A stretch of DNA of 39,516 nt from Oscillospiraceae bacterium (GCA_015063655.1 SVTU01000001.1:1-39516), one strand, 5' to 3'. Positions 6,700 to 15,013 are shown, counted from the stretch's first letter. Numbers and translations: made by a program. Notes: generated by a model not told the origin, from the sequence alone.

Positions 6700-7689
6700 A
6701 TGAAACGAACGCTTTATCTTTTGCTCGTCCTGCTTTTAACGTTTTCCATACTGTCCTCTTGTGTTTCAGTGCCCCCTGTTGAGCAAGAAACAACCAAGCC
6801 CAATGAGGAAACCACAACGCCCCCCATAACGACAGAGCCTCTGTTTTCTTTGCCAAAGCCATCGGGAAAATATACAATCTGTTTCCCTGTTTCTTCCGAA
6901 ATAGAACTACCTGAACCCTATAACGACCCAACAGCTTCCACAACTCAATCCTTTACGTACAACAACAAAACTTATGAATTAACATATCAATACTCAAAAG
7001 ACTTGGATACCCAACATACCTCACACACCTATGAATACGAGGATTCTTTCCATAACGTTTTGGAAATAACCTATTTGAATGGCTCAATTCGTTCCATAAA
7101 AGACTACACGAAATCCATAATCTGTCCAAACGATACCGTAGATACCGAAGAAGAATATACAAAATGGGGGCAGGATATAGCCGCTATTCTCGGTGTTGAT
7201 GTGACAAAAGACCACCTGTTTGAAATCAAAAGCCTCGTCACCATAACAAGAGCATATCAACGTGGAACCGGATATAAAGACAGCTTCCACACCTCTGATC
7301 CCGCACAGGGAAAAGAGGTAAGTTCATATTCATTGGATTTTCACAGACACATCAACGGCCTTAAGTTTAACGATGAAATATCCATCAGTTATGATTTAGA
7401 TGATAAGGTTACATATATCTATAGAAATCCATCCGGAATCATACACACGTATAACCCTCAAGATTGGATTTTTAACGAAAATGAAACACGTGCTGACGCC
7501 GAGGCATTTGTATATCACTCTTTTGCAGATCAATATAAAAAAGACGTACACAGTATTATTACCGAAGACGTTATATTAGGCTATTCAGGAAATAAGAAGT
7601 GTTTACAATATAGTATATGTGTCAAAGAATACATAGACAGTGAGGCTCTTGAAATATATCTCGAGCTTGTACTTGTATATTTAGAATAA
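6700..7689 (+). CDS. AT-rich predicted lipoprotein of unknown function
   Basis: The start is ATG 6700; the in-frame ATG 6694 is too close to the AAAGGAG site. The N-terminus is a lipoprotein signal: KR, a hydrophobic stretch and lipobox LSSC with the lipidated Cys at residue 21 (MKRTLYLLLVLLLTFSILSSC to be cut before Cys), then a Thr/Glu/Pro-rich linker to about residue 50. The rest is a polar secreted domain rich in Tyr, Thr and Asp that I cannot assign. Codon use is plainly more AT-rich than in the neighbours on both sides, which suggests acquisition. It is transcribed alone, between its own promoter and the terminator at 7711. Confidence 0.8.
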   Translation: MKRTLYLLLVLLLTFSILSSCVSVPPVEQETTKPNEETTTPPITTEPLFSLPKPSGKYTICFPVSSEIELPEPYNDPTASTTQSFTYNNKTYELTYQYSKDLDTQHTSHTYEYEDSFHNVLEITYLNGSIRSIKDYTKSIICPNDTVDTEEEYTKWGQDIAAILGVDVTKDHLFEIKSLVTITRAYQRGTGYKDSFHTSDPAQGKEVSSYSLDFHRHINGLKFNDEISISYDLDDKVTYIYRNPSGIIHTYNPQDWIFNENETRADAEAFVYHSFADQYKKDVHSIITEDVILGYSGNKKCLQYSICVKEYIDSEALEIYLELVLVYLE

Positions 7690-7710
7690 CAGAATATTTC
7701 GTTTCCCCGC

Positions 7711-7738
7711 GCCCCACGGCCTTGGTCGTGGGGCTTTT
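7711..7738 (+). terminator. Rho-independent terminator after the lipoprotein gene
   Basis: GCCCCACG (7711-7718) pairs with CGTGGGGC (7727-7734) across an 8-nt loop, followed by TTTTGTT. Confidence 0.85.
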
Positions 7739-7750
7739 GTTACCCCGCTC

Positions 7751-7779
7751 TTGACAATACGACAGGAATATATTATAAT
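7751..7779 (+). promoter_or_regulatory. Sigma-A promoter of the U32 peptidase gene
   Basis: Perfect TTGACA at 7751-7756, 17-bp spacer and perfect TATAAT at 7774-7779. The gene starts at 7815. Confidence 0.9.
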
Positions 7780-7814
7780 GGTGGTAATATACTGTTAACA
7801 CACGAGGTTGTATT

Positions 7815-9062
7815 ATGCCCGAGCTTCTTTCCCCTGCGGGGAATTTTGAAAAAATGGTGGCGGCTCTGCACTACGGTGCGGATGCCGTATATTTGGCCGG
7901 TCACATGTTTGGCATGCGCTCTGCCGCCGACAACTTCTCAGACGAGGAGCTATACGATGCTGCACGCTACGTGCATGAGCGTGGCAAAAAGCTGTACATA
8001 ACCGTGAATACCATGCCACACGCTCACGAATACCCCATGCTGTGCCGTTATTTCGAGACACTGCGCGAGGTGCGCCCCGATGCGCTCATCGTCTCCGATC
8101 TCGGTGTGTTTGCCACAGCACAACGTCTTTTGCCCGACGTTGAGCTTCACATCTCCACGCAGGCCAGCATCGTTAGCCCCGAGGCGGCCAAGGCCTATGC
8201 CTCGCTTGGGGCTACCCGCTTGGTGCTGGCACGAGAGCTGACTCTCTCGGAGATCCGAATGATCCGTGATGCCCTGCCCCCCTCGGTGGAGCTTGAGACC
8301 TTTATCCATGGCTCTATGTGCGTATCCTACAGCGGACGCTGTCTGCTCTCCAACAGCCTGACGGGGCGTGACGCCAACCGAGGAGCTTGCACACAGCCCT
8401 GCCGATGGAATTACAAGATCGTGGAGGAAAAACGCCCCGACGAGCCGTATCCCATCGAGGAATACGACCACGGTACGTTCATCATGTCCTCTAAGGATAT
8501 GTGTACCATCTCCATCGTACCCGAGATGATCGCCGCAGGCATCGATTCCTTTAAGATTGAGGGGCGCATGAAGAGCGCCTACTACACCGCCGTGGTAACC
8601 AACGCCTATCGCATGGCCATCGATGCCTATCTTGCCGATCCCGTCTCCTACGTTCCCGACCCGATGTGGCTTCGGGAGCTTGAGAGCGTTTCGCACCGTG
8701 ACTATGCCACGGGCTTCTACTGCGACGAGCCGAGCCACGAGGCGCAGATCGCCTCGCACACGGGCTACAACCGTGAAAAAGCCTATTTTGCTACCGCCCT
8801 TGAAACGGCAACGCTTCCCGCTGACCTGCAGGACAACGAAAACGGCAGGCTCTATCGCTTTGTTCAACGCAACAAGGTGTGCGTGGGGGATACCGCCGAG
8901 GTCATCTCGCCTCATCGCATCGGCCGTCCCTTTACGGTGACCGAACTGTATGCTGAGGACGGCACGCCCCTTGAGAGTGCCCCACACCCCGCTATGATCT
9001 TTTATACTCGCATTCCCTTTGAGGTCAAGCAAGGCGATATCATGCGCTCGGGGGATCGCTGA
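7815..9062 (+). CDS. Peptidase U32-family protein, likely tRNA uridine hydroxylation (TrhP/YrrO-like)
   Basis: The 415-residue protein begins MPELLSPAGNFEKM, the usual start of the U32 family. The family signature is at 161-196: ETFIHGSMCVSYSGRC, followed by SLTGRDANRGACTQPCRW, with C169, C176, C192 and C196 placed to bind an iron-sulfur cluster. Members TrhP of E. coli and YrrO of Bacillus are needed to make 5-hydroxyuridine at tRNA position 34 from prephenate; older annotations call them collagenases or proteases. A small beta-barrel-like part lies near 340-410. The gene is led by its own promoter and followed 18 bp later by uppP. Confidence 0.88.
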   Translation: MPELLSPAGNFEKMVAALHYGADAVYLAGHMFGMRSAADNFSDEELYDAARYVHERGKKLYITVNTMPHAHEYPMLCRYFETLREVRPDALIVSDLGVFATAQRLLPDVELHISTQASIVSPEAAKAYASLGATRLVLARELTLSEIRMIRDALPPSVELETFIHGSMCVSYSGRCLLSNSLTGRDANRGACTQPCRWNYKIVEEKRPDEPYPIEEYDHGTFIMSSKDMCTISIVPEMIAAGIDSFKIEGRMKSAYYTAVVTNAYRMAIDAYLADPVSYVPDPMWLRELESVSHRDYATGFYCDEPSHEAQIASHTGYNREKAYFATALETATLPADLQDNENGRLYRFVQRNKVCVGDTAEVISPHRIGRPFTVTELYAEDGTPLESAPHPAMIFYTRIPFEVKQGDIMRSGDR

Positions 9063-9080
9063 ATACTGTAAGGAGAAAGC

Positions 9081-9905
9081 ATGTCAAATCTTCTGCTTGC
9101 CGTTCTGTACGGCATCGTAGAGGGAATCACCGAATGGCTTCCCGTAAGCTCTACGGGTCACCTGATCGTGCTGAACAGCCTATTGCCCTTGCCCGTATCA
9201 CGGGAATTCTTCGCCTTTTTTGAGGTTTTTGTTCAGCTTGGTGCCATTCTCGCCGTTTTAGCAACCTATTTTGCACGGCTCAACCCTCTCTCGAAGCAAA
9301 AAACGGATGCAGAAAAAAAGAGGACGTACAGACTTTGGGGATATATCCTTCTTTCCGTCCTGCCCTCGGCCGTGATCGGTGCTGTTCTTGACGATGCTTT
9401 GGAGACGTACTGTCACAACGCCCTCACGGTGTCTCTGATGCTCATCGGCTACGGTGTAGCGTTTATCGTGATATCATGTTCCAAGAGGGAGCGCACACCG
9501 CAGATCGTGGACGCAAGCGCCGTAAGCGCCCGTCAGGCGCTTTTCATGGGGCTATGGCAGGTCGCCTCACTTGTCCCGGGGACGTCACGCTCAGGGGCAA
9601 CCATTCTCGGCGGACTGCTCGCAGGACTTCCCAGGCAGACCGCCACCGAGTTTTCCTTCTTTATGGCCATTCCCACCATGCTTGGCGCATGCCTGTTGAA
9701 GGCCATGGGCTTTGCCCGCTCGGGCGTTTCCGTCAGCACTGACGAAATACTTTTGCTCTGGCTGACCTTCGCCGTTTCCTTTGCCGTTTCCCTGCTCACC
9801 GTCTGTTTTTTGACCGAGCTTGTGAAAAGGCACACCTTTGCCCCCTTTGGCGTATATCGTATTGTGCTGGGCACGCTGATTTTGCTTAACACCTATGGGA
9901 GATAA
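9081..9905 (+). CDS. uppP: Undecaprenyl-diphosphate phosphatase
   Basis: UppP (BacA) removes a phosphate from undecaprenyl diphosphate so that the lipid carrier can be reused in peptidoglycan synthesis, and gives bacitracin tolerance. The 274-residue integral membrane protein has both family motifs: EGITEWLPVSSTGHL near 14-28, and PGTSRSGATI near residue 165. Several hydrophobic helices are evident. A TAAGGAG site lies 7 bp before ATG 9081. It is probably co-transcribed with the U32 gene upstream and the RNase M5-like gene downstream. Confidence 0.95.
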   Translation: MSNLLLAVLYGIVEGITEWLPVSSTGHLIVLNSLLPLPVSREFFAFFEVFVQLGAILAVLATYFARLNPLSKQKTDAEKKRTYRLWGYILLSVLPSAVIGAVLDDALETYCHNALTVSLMLIGYGVAFIVISCSKRERTPQIVDASAVSARQALFMGLWQVASLVPGTSRSGATILGGLLAGLPRQTATEFSFFMAIPTMLGACLLKAMGFARSGVSVSTDEILLLWLTFAVSFAVSLLTVCFLTELVKRHTFAPFGVYRIVLGTLILLNTYGR

Positions 9906-9909
9906 CAAC

Positions 9910-10506
9910 ATGGAAGAAAAAAAGCTGAAGATCCCCTTCCCCATCATTGTGGAGGGGAAATATGACCGACTGCGTCTGCTTACCGTTTGCGAGGCCCGCA
10001 TTCTCACAACGGACGGCTTCGGTATTTTCAAAAAGAACGAAAAGCTTGCGCTGTTCCGCAAGCTCTCCGAGCATACACCCATCATCATCCTCACCGACAG
10101 CGACGGAGCGGGCAAGCTCATTCGCTCGCATCTGTCGGGTGCTGTGCCCCCCGATAAGCTCATTCATGTGTACATACCCGCCATCAAGGGCAAGGAAAAG
10201 CGCAAGGCTCAGCCCTCGGCCGCAGGCACGATGGGCGTGGAGGGCATGACGGAGCGGCTGCTCTACGACCTGCTTCGCCCCTATGAGGACGAGAGTGCCG
10301 TCCTGCTTGCCAAGGAAAATCCCCTCTGCAAGGCCGACCTGTACCGTGACGGTCTATGTGGGCGCGATGATAGCGCCGCACGGCGCAACGAGCTTGCCCG
10401 CCGCATCGGCTTGCCCCCCGATATGACCCCCAACGCCCTGCTCGCCACGTTGCGCATTCTGTATACCTATGAGCAATACAAGGAGCTTGTAGCGCCATTC
10501 CAATAA
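9910..10506 (+). CDS. RNase M5-like Toprim protein
   Basis: A Toprim protein of 198 residues from ATG 9910. This start is chosen because GGGAGA at 9897-9902 is placed for it; the in-frame ATG 9895 lies inside uppP and lacks a site. The Toprim motifs are IIVEGKYDRLRL (Glu) and IILTDSDGAGKLIR (DxD). The C-terminal part (about 140-195, RRNELARRIGLPPDMTPNAL and on) matches the DUF4093 region that follows Toprim in RNase M5. RNase M5 matures 5S rRNA in low-GC Gram-positives and is typically near tatD and ksgA; here tatD lies 700 bp further on, on the other strand. Confidence 0.82.
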   Translation: MEEKKLKIPFPIIVEGKYDRLRLLTVCEARILTTDGFGIFKKNEKLALFRKLSEHTPIIILTDSDGAGKLIRSHLSGAVPPDKLIHVYIPAIKGKEKRKAQPSAAGTMGVEGMTERLLYDLLRPYEDESAVLLAKENPLCKADLYRDGLCGRDDSAARRNELARRIGLPPDMTPNALLATLRILYTYEQYKELVAPFQ

Positions 10507-10567
10507 CAGCGTAAAAGGAGCTGAGTCATTCAGCGCAGAATAAAAGCACACGAATATAGGAGTCATG

Positions 10568-10595
10568 ACCACCAGCACGGCTGGTGGTTTTCGTT
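10568..10595 (+). terminator. Probable terminator after the U32-uppP-RNase M5 unit
   Basis: ACCACCAGC (10568-10576) pairs with GCTGGTGGT (10580-10588) across a 3-nt loop, followed by TTCGTTT. Confidence 0.75.
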
Positions 10596-10699
10596 TCACA
10601 ATAAAAAACGCATAACTTTGTAGGAGAGGCTATCAGCCTCCCGTCTCAACTCGCGTGCTTCGCTTACGGGCAAGACTCATTCCCAAGCGAATACGTTGC
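10596..10699. other. Intergenic stretch with a small hairpin
   Basis: The only structure I see is GAGGCT-atc-AGCCTC at 10626-10640 within the TAGGAGAGGC context, which looks like a short dispersed palindrome. No gene or promoter is visible. Confidence 0.35.
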
Positions 10700-10885
10700 T
10701 TATTGTATACCCTTAATATACAGTGCATAATAGCACTGACGGCAGAGCTGTCCACCTGCTTCCACATAGTATTCTCTTTCATAAATGGGTGCATCAGCTC
10801 GGTATTTGGTAAGAGCTCCGCACAGCACGCATACGGCATTTGTCTGCTCTCTCTCGTTTTGTTGATACGCCTTTTCTTCCTTCAT
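10700..10885 (-). CDS. Tiny Cys4 zinc-knuckle protein (61 aa)
   Basis: A 61-residue protein with C19-x2-C22 and C48-x2-C51, spaced like a zinc ribbon, and a Tyr-rich middle. A strong AAAGGAGAGG site lies just before ATG 10885, which is the main reason to accept so short a gene. It starts about 20 nt downstream of the terminator of the structured RNA at 10907-11069, so either it is read by leak through that terminator or it has a weak promoter I cannot see. It superficially resembles the Cys-rich protein at 528-776 (paired CxxC motifs) but I cannot show homology. Function unknown. Confidence 0.65.
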   Translation of the reverse strand: MKEEKAYQQNEREQTNAVCVLCGALTKYRADAPIYEREYYVEAGGQLCRQCYYALYIKGIQ

Positions 10886-10906
10886 GATGACCTCTCCTTT
10901 TCAAAC

Positions 10907-10935
10907 AAAAAAGTGCGCAGCACGAAGCTGCGCAC
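10907..10935 (-). terminator. Intrinsic terminator of the structured RNA
   Basis: GTGCGCAGC (10913-10921) pairs with GCTGCGCAC (10927-10935), loop of 5, with six T on the minus strand at 10912-10907. Confidence 0.88.
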
Positions 10936-11069
10936 GAAAAATGCACAACTCCGATTGCTGCGACACAACTTTTCGATACATACAATAAGCATGCGAAAAA
11001 AGAGTATGCATTTTTACCAAACTAAAAACAAGCATACCTATGGCACGTATCGATATTCAGTTGTGTCGC
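10907..11069 (-). ncRNA. Structured RNA of about 163 nt, 6S-like shape
   Basis: A strong minus-strand promoter predicts a start near 11069. From exactly that base an 11-bp perfect helix begins (11059-11069 with 10960-10970). Inside it lie a 7-bp helix (11047-11053 with 10973-10979), an open asymmetric region, and a terminal hairpin (GCATAC 11032-11037 with GTATGC 11004-11009, extended by TAAAAA/TTTTTA at 11023-11028 and 11011-11016). The molecule ends in an intrinsic terminator. A rod closed at both ends with a large internal bubble is the shape of 6S RNA, the RNA polymerase regulator. The alternative is a cis-acting leader of the small gene at 10885. No open reading frame with a ribosome binding site lies inside it. 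Confidence 0.65.
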
Positions 11070-11075
11070 AACCCC

Positions 11076-11104
11076 ATTATATCACAAAGTGAAAAGGTTG
11101 TAAA
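11076..11104 (-). promoter_or_regulatory. Sigma-A promoter of the structured RNA
   Basis: Read on the minus strand: TTTACA (11104-11099), 17-bp spacer, perfect TATAAT (11081-11076). Confidence 0.85.
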
Positions 11105-11149
11105 GTGTTTTTTTCATTTTGTTGGAAATTCTTTACATAACAAAATATG

Positions 11150-11203
11150 GCCGTCCTATTCTCAAGGTGTACGTATTCGAACACGCTTTCAGAATAGAAC
11201 GGC
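11150..11203. terminator. Long hairpin just after tatD, probable terminator
   Basis: A 13-bp stem (11150-11162 with 11191-11203, one G-U pair) lies 8 bp beyond the tatD stop. T-rich sequence follows on both strands (CATATTTTG on minus, TTTTATA on plus). Confidence 0.6.
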
Positions 11204-11210
11204 TTTTATA

Positions 11211-12026
11211 TTACGATACCTGACTATCGATACCAAACAAACGGCAGGCATTTTGGTGGGTAATGGCGATGATATGCTCGGGGGTGGTATGACGGCATGC
11301 CGCCAAGGCCTCTGCCGTATGGACGAGATAGCCCGAATGATTGAGATGACCTCGGTGCGGCTCGGGCGCAAGATAGGGGCAATCGGTCTCCATCAGCAGA
11401 TAGTCGTCGGGTATGCTTGCCGCCACCTCCCGCACACGGGCGGCATTCTTAAAGGTGACAACGCCCGAAAAGGAGATATAATACCCCATGCGCACAAGCT
11501 GTGCCGCCATCTCAGCACTGCCGCTATAGCTATGAAAGACCCCCTGCACGCCCGCATACCTGCGCACCACGTCAAAGCAATCGCCGTGAGCGTCACGGTC
11601 ATGAATGATCACGGGCAAGCCCGTCTGCTCTGCCAAGCGCATCTGCGCATGAAAGAAGGCGTGCTGACGCCCCTTGTCGTAGCCCTCCCAATGATAATCC
11701 AAGCCGATCTCACCGAGTGCCACGATCTTTTGCGCCCTGCGCTCCTCCTCGTTGCCGATCAGCGCAGAAAGGCGAGCCGTTTCTGCCTCGGCGTCTCCCG
11801 CCATGTATCGGCAGTCCTCGGGGTGAAGCCCCACAGCGGCATACATGCCCGCATACTGCCCTGCCATTTGCACGCACAGAGGATTGTTTTCGTTATTCGT
11901 TCCCACGTTCAGCACGTACGCCACGTCCTTGCCGAAGACCTCGTCTCGCAAGATCGCATCCGCTCCGCCTGCCTCGGCAAAACGCTTGTCGAAATAGTGG
12001 GCATGTGAATCAAATATGCCGTTCAT
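11211..12026 (-). CDS. tatD: TatD-family metal-dependent DNase/hydrolase
   Basis: A TIM-barrel metal hydrolase of 271 residues; family members have 3'-5' exonuclease activity and act in DNA repair or degradation. All expected ligands are visible: H8 and H10 (DSHAH), E106 (ALGEIGLDYH), H142 (IIHDRDAHGD), H165 (VFHSYSG) and D215 (METDCPYL). I place the start at ATG 12026 behind GGGAGG, rather than 19 codons earlier, because the family begins right before the DxHxH motif. The start lies inside the end of the gpsA-like gene (17-bp overlap), so the two are coupled. Confidence 0.92.
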   Translation of the reverse strand: MNGIFDSHAHYFDKRFAEAGGADAILRDEVFGKDVAYVLNVGTNNENNPLCVQMAGQYAGMYAAVGLHPEDCRYMAGDAEAETARLSALIGNEEERRAQKIVALGEIGLDYHWEGYDKGRQHAFFHAQMRLAEQTGLPVIIHDRDAHGDCFDVVRRYAGVQGVFHSYSGSAEMAAQLVRMGYYISFSGVVTFKNAARVREVAASIPDDYLLMETDCPYLAPEPHRGHLNHSGYLVHTAEALAACRHTTPEHIIAITHQNACRLFGIDSQVS

Positions 12027-12984
12027 ATAAGGCCTCCCGCTTTCTCTCTCTGCCAAACAATGCACCAAGCTCTTGTGCAGCATCGGCTTTCTCGTGGATA
12101 ATACGATACACCGCCTCGCAAATCGGCAGCTCCACTTGATACCTACGGGATAAGGTCATCAGGGCACGAACCGTTTCACAGCCCTCTGCCAACCCCTCAC
12201 ACGCTTCACCCTTGATAAAGGCTTCACCAAAGCGCCTGTTGTGAGAATGACGTGAAAACACCGTGGCTTCATAATCGCCCAGATGGCATAATCCGTAAGC
12301 AGATGCTTCATGACCGCCCATAGCGCCAATCAATCGTGCAATCTCTGCCGCCCCCCTTGACATCAAGGCACCCTTGAGTGTCTCCAACCCAAGGCCGTCC
12401 AGAATTCCTGCCGCAATGCCAATCACATTTTTGGCGGCGGCCCCGATCTCATTACCGATCAGATCGGTTCCGTAATAAAACCGAATCAGATCACCCGAAA
12501 AGGCATCCGCCAACCATTTTGTCGTTTCTTCCCATTCGCTGTCAATGACCATACAGCTTGGATGCCCCGCATAAAACTCTTGCACGTGCCCAGGCCCTAA
12601 CCAAACGGCAACTCGACACGTGGAATCCAGCACGCCTTTGGCAATGACAGACAAGCGTTCTCCGCTTCCAACCTCCAAGCCCTTCATACACAGCACCACC
12701 GTCTTATGGCGCAAGGACAGTAACTGCAATTCGCTCATCAGCCGACGTAAGCTCTGGCTGGCAATGGATATCAATATCACCTCAGCCTCACACACCGATT
12801 CGATAGACGTTGTCAGCACAATGCTCTCATCAAGCGTTAATAGGTCGTTACGACGCTCGTTGAGAAGCCGTTGCATGTTCTTGGAGCCTTCTCTGCCGTA
12901 CAGGGTTACCGAGTGTCCGATTGAATGCAAATACCATGCAAGCAACGTCCCCCAGCGACCGCACCCTATCACTCCTACCTTCAT
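12010..12984 (-). CDS. gpsA: NAD(P)H-dependent glycerol-3-phosphate dehydrogenase family protein
   Basis: A 324-residue protein with N-terminal Rossmann motif GCGRWG at 7-12 and a C-terminal helical catalytic domain holding the active-site Lys in GAAAKNVIGIAAG. The enzyme makes sn-glycerol-3-phosphate for phospholipids. The loop GPGHVQEFYAGHPS differs from the common GPSFAxE form, so it is a divergent member and a different small phosphorylated substrate is possible. The start is ATG 12984 with an AAAGGA site, 12 codons inside the longest reading frame, because MKVGVIGCG is the family start. A hairpin (13009-13052) separates it from metG. Confidence 0.82.
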   Translation of the reverse strand: MKVGVIGCGRWGTLLAWYLHSIGHSVTLYGREGSKNMQRLLNERRNDLLTLDESIVLTTSIESVCEAEVILISIASQSLRRLMSELQLLSLRHKTVVLCMKGLEVGSGERLSVIAKGVLDSTCRVAVWLGPGHVQEFYAGHPSCMVIDSEWEETTKWLADAFSGDLIRFYYGTDLIGNEIGAAAKNVIGIAAGILDGLGLETLKGALMSRGAAEIARLIGAMGGHEASAYGLCHLGDYEATVFSRHSHNRRFGEAFIKGEACEGLAEGCETVRALMTLSRRYQVELPICEAVYRIIHEKADAAQELGALFGRERKREALYERHI

Positions 12985-13008
12985 TATCTTTATCCTTTCC
13001 ATCAGTAA

Positions 13009-13052
13009 GGGCTGTCTCATTCGACTTTGGAAAGTACTAAATGAGGCAGCCC
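13009..13052 (-). terminator. GCTGTCTCA-type hairpin between metG and gpsA
   Basis: A 13-bp stem (13009-13021 with 13040-13052, one mismatch or wobble pair) lies 12 bp after the metG stop. It shares the GCTGTCTCA/TGAG(G/A)CAGC core with the hairpins at 30406-30446 and 39235-39267. The T-tract is weak, so it may only attenuate transcription. Confidence 0.55.
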
Positions 13053-13063
13053 CTGTATCACAT

Positions 13064-15013
13064 TTACCTTACTCGTTCGCCAAGAGGCGTATCCTCAGCG
13101 AGAAATACCACACGAACCTTTTCCTCACCGCTTGCCAGGATCATGCCCTGCGATTCGATCCCGCACAGCTTGGCAGGCTTGAGGTTGGCCACCACAATGA
13201 CCTTCTTCCCTATCATATCCTCGGGTGCATAGAAGGCGGCGATGCCCGACACGACCTGTCGCTTCTCATAGCCGAGATCAAGCTCCATCTTGAGCAGCTT
13301 CTTGGCCTTCGGCACCTTCTCGCAGGCTACCACCTGCGCTGTACGAAGCTCCACACCCATAAAGTCCTCAATGCCGATAAGCGCACAGCCCTCGGGCTTC
13401 TCGGGCTTTTTATCGGCCTCGATCTGAGCCAGTCTCTCTGCCTCAAGCTCGTCCAGCTTCTTCTTCTCGTCCACACGGGCAAACAGCACGTAGGAATCTG
13501 CCGTTGTATCTCCCGTCTTCATGCCGCCCCACTTCTCGGTTGTACCAACGGTATCGAAGCTACGCTTGTCGGTGGCAAGCTGAGCAAAGATCTTCTCGGC
13601 CGTTTCGGGAATAAAGGGAGACAGCAGAACAGCACCCCAACGAATAGCCTCCAAAAGATTATACAGCACCGTTCCAAGACGCTCACGCATAGCCTCATCC
13701 TTAGCAAGCGTCCAAGGCGTGGTCTCGTCGATATACTTATTGGCACGGCGAAGCATGGTAAAGATGCATTCCAGCGCATCGGCAATACGGTATTCGTTCA
13801 TATTGCGCACCACGCCCTCATAGGCCTCAACACATGCGTTTCTCAGCTCGGCATCCGTACCCTCGTCAGCACCCAGCACGGGCACAACAGAGCCGAAATA
13901 CTTTTTGTTCATATCCAGCGTACGCTTTACAAGGTTACCGAGGTTGTTCACCAGGTCCATATTGAAGCGGGCTATGACAGACTCATACGTAATAGATCCA
14001 TCAGAGTTATACGGCATTTCGGACAGCGCATAGTAGCGCACGCCGTCCACGCCGAAGTGATCGGCAAGCTTGTCGGCATAGATCACGTTGCCGCGGGACT
14101 TGGACATCTTGTCCGCTCCGAAGTTGAACCAAGGATGGCCAAACACCTGACGGGGCAACGGAAGCTCAAGTGCCATCAGGAAGATGGGCCAATAAATGGT
14201 GTGGAAGCGCAGAATATCCTTACCGATAATATGCACGTCGCAGGGCCAGTAGCGGCGGAAATGCTCGCTCTGCTCCTCATAGCTCTTATCGGGGTCATAT
14301 CCGAGAGCGGTGATATAGTTGGTCAGCGCATCCAGCCACACATACACCACGTGCTTGTCGTCAAAGTCCACGGGAATGCCCCAACGGAAGGACGTACGGG
14401 AGACGCAAAGATCCTGCAGACCTGCATTGAGGAAGTTGTTCACCATTTCCTTCTTGCGGGATTCGGGCGTAATGAACTCGGGATTCTCTTCGATGTGCTT
14501 GACAAGGCGATCCACGTACTTGGTCATCTTGAAGAAGTATGCCTCCTCCTGCGCCTGCTCCACGGGTCTGCCGCAGTCGGGGCACTTGCCGTCCACCACC
14601 TGCGTTTGCGTGAAGAAGGACTCGCAGGGCGTGCAATACCAACCCTCATAATGTCCCTTGTAGATATCGCCCTGCTCGTAGAAGCGGCGGAAGATCTTCT
14701 TCACAGCATCCACGTGGGGGGCATCGGTGGTACGGATAAAGTAATCGTAAGAAGTATTCATTCTGTCCCAAATACCCTTGATCTCTCCTGCCACGCCGTC
14801 CACGTAGGCCTGCGGCGTGATGCCTGCCTCGTTGGCAAGGTTCTCTATCTTCTGTCCATGCTCGTCCGTACCCGTGCAGAAAAACACGTCCCTGCCCATG
14901 GCACGCTGAAAGCGGGCAATGGCATCCGTCATGATCACCTCATAGGTATTGCCGAAGTGCGGCTTGCGAGAGGCATACGCAATCGCTGTCGTAATATAAA
15001 ACTTATTGTTCAT
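13064..15013 (-). CDS. metG: Methionyl-tRNA synthetase with C-terminal tRNA-binding domain
   Basis: A 649-residue class I synthetase charging tRNA-Met. The HIGH-type motif is HFGN at 19-22 (KPHFGNTYE), a variant common in Clostridia, and KMSKS is at 301-305. Four cysteines (126, 129, 143, 146) form a zinc knuckle in the connective peptide. The last 110 residues (from about GIEDFMGVELRTAQVVACEK) are an EMAP-II/Arc1p-like OB fold that binds tRNA and makes the enzyme a dimer. The start overlaps the end of the upstream membrane-protein gene by 11 bp, with GGAAGAG as ribosome binding site. Confidence 0.96.
   Translation of the reverse strand: MNNKFYITTAIAYASRKPHFGNTYEVIMTDAIARFQRAMGRDVFFCTGTDEHGQKIENLANEAGITPQAYVDGVAGEIKGIWDRMNTSYDYFIRTTDAPHVDAVKKIFRRFYEQGDIYKGHYEGWYCTPCESFFTQTQVVDGKCPDCGRPVEQAQEEAYFFKMTKYVDRLVKHIEENPEFITPESRKKEMVNNFLNAGLQDLCVSRTSFRWGIPVDFDDKHVVYVWLDALTNYITALGYDPDKSYEEQSEHFRRYWPCDVHIIGKDILRFHTIYWPIFLMALELPLPRQVFGHPWFNFGADKMSKSRGNVIYADKLADHFGVDGVRYYALSEMPYNSDGSITYESVIARFNMDLVNNLGNLVKRTLDMNKKYFGSVVPVLGADEGTDAELRNACVEAYEGVVRNMNEYRIADALECIFTMLRRANKYIDETTPWTLAKDEAMRERLGTVLYNLLEAIRWGAVLLSPFIPETAEKIFAQLATDKRSFDTVGTTEKWGGMKTGDTTADSYVLFARVDEKKKLDELEAERLAQIEADKKPEKPEGCALIGIEDFMGVELRTAQVVACEKVPKAKKLLKMELDLGYEKRQVVSGIAAFYAPEDMIGKKVIVVANLKPAKLCGIESQGMILASGEEKVRVVFLAEDTPLGERVR

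Noticed and set aside
7950..9032. A 360-codon minus-strand frame inside the U32 gene
   Set aside because: The plus strand carries a full U32 signature with promoter and ribosome binding site; the antisense frame shows no family features.
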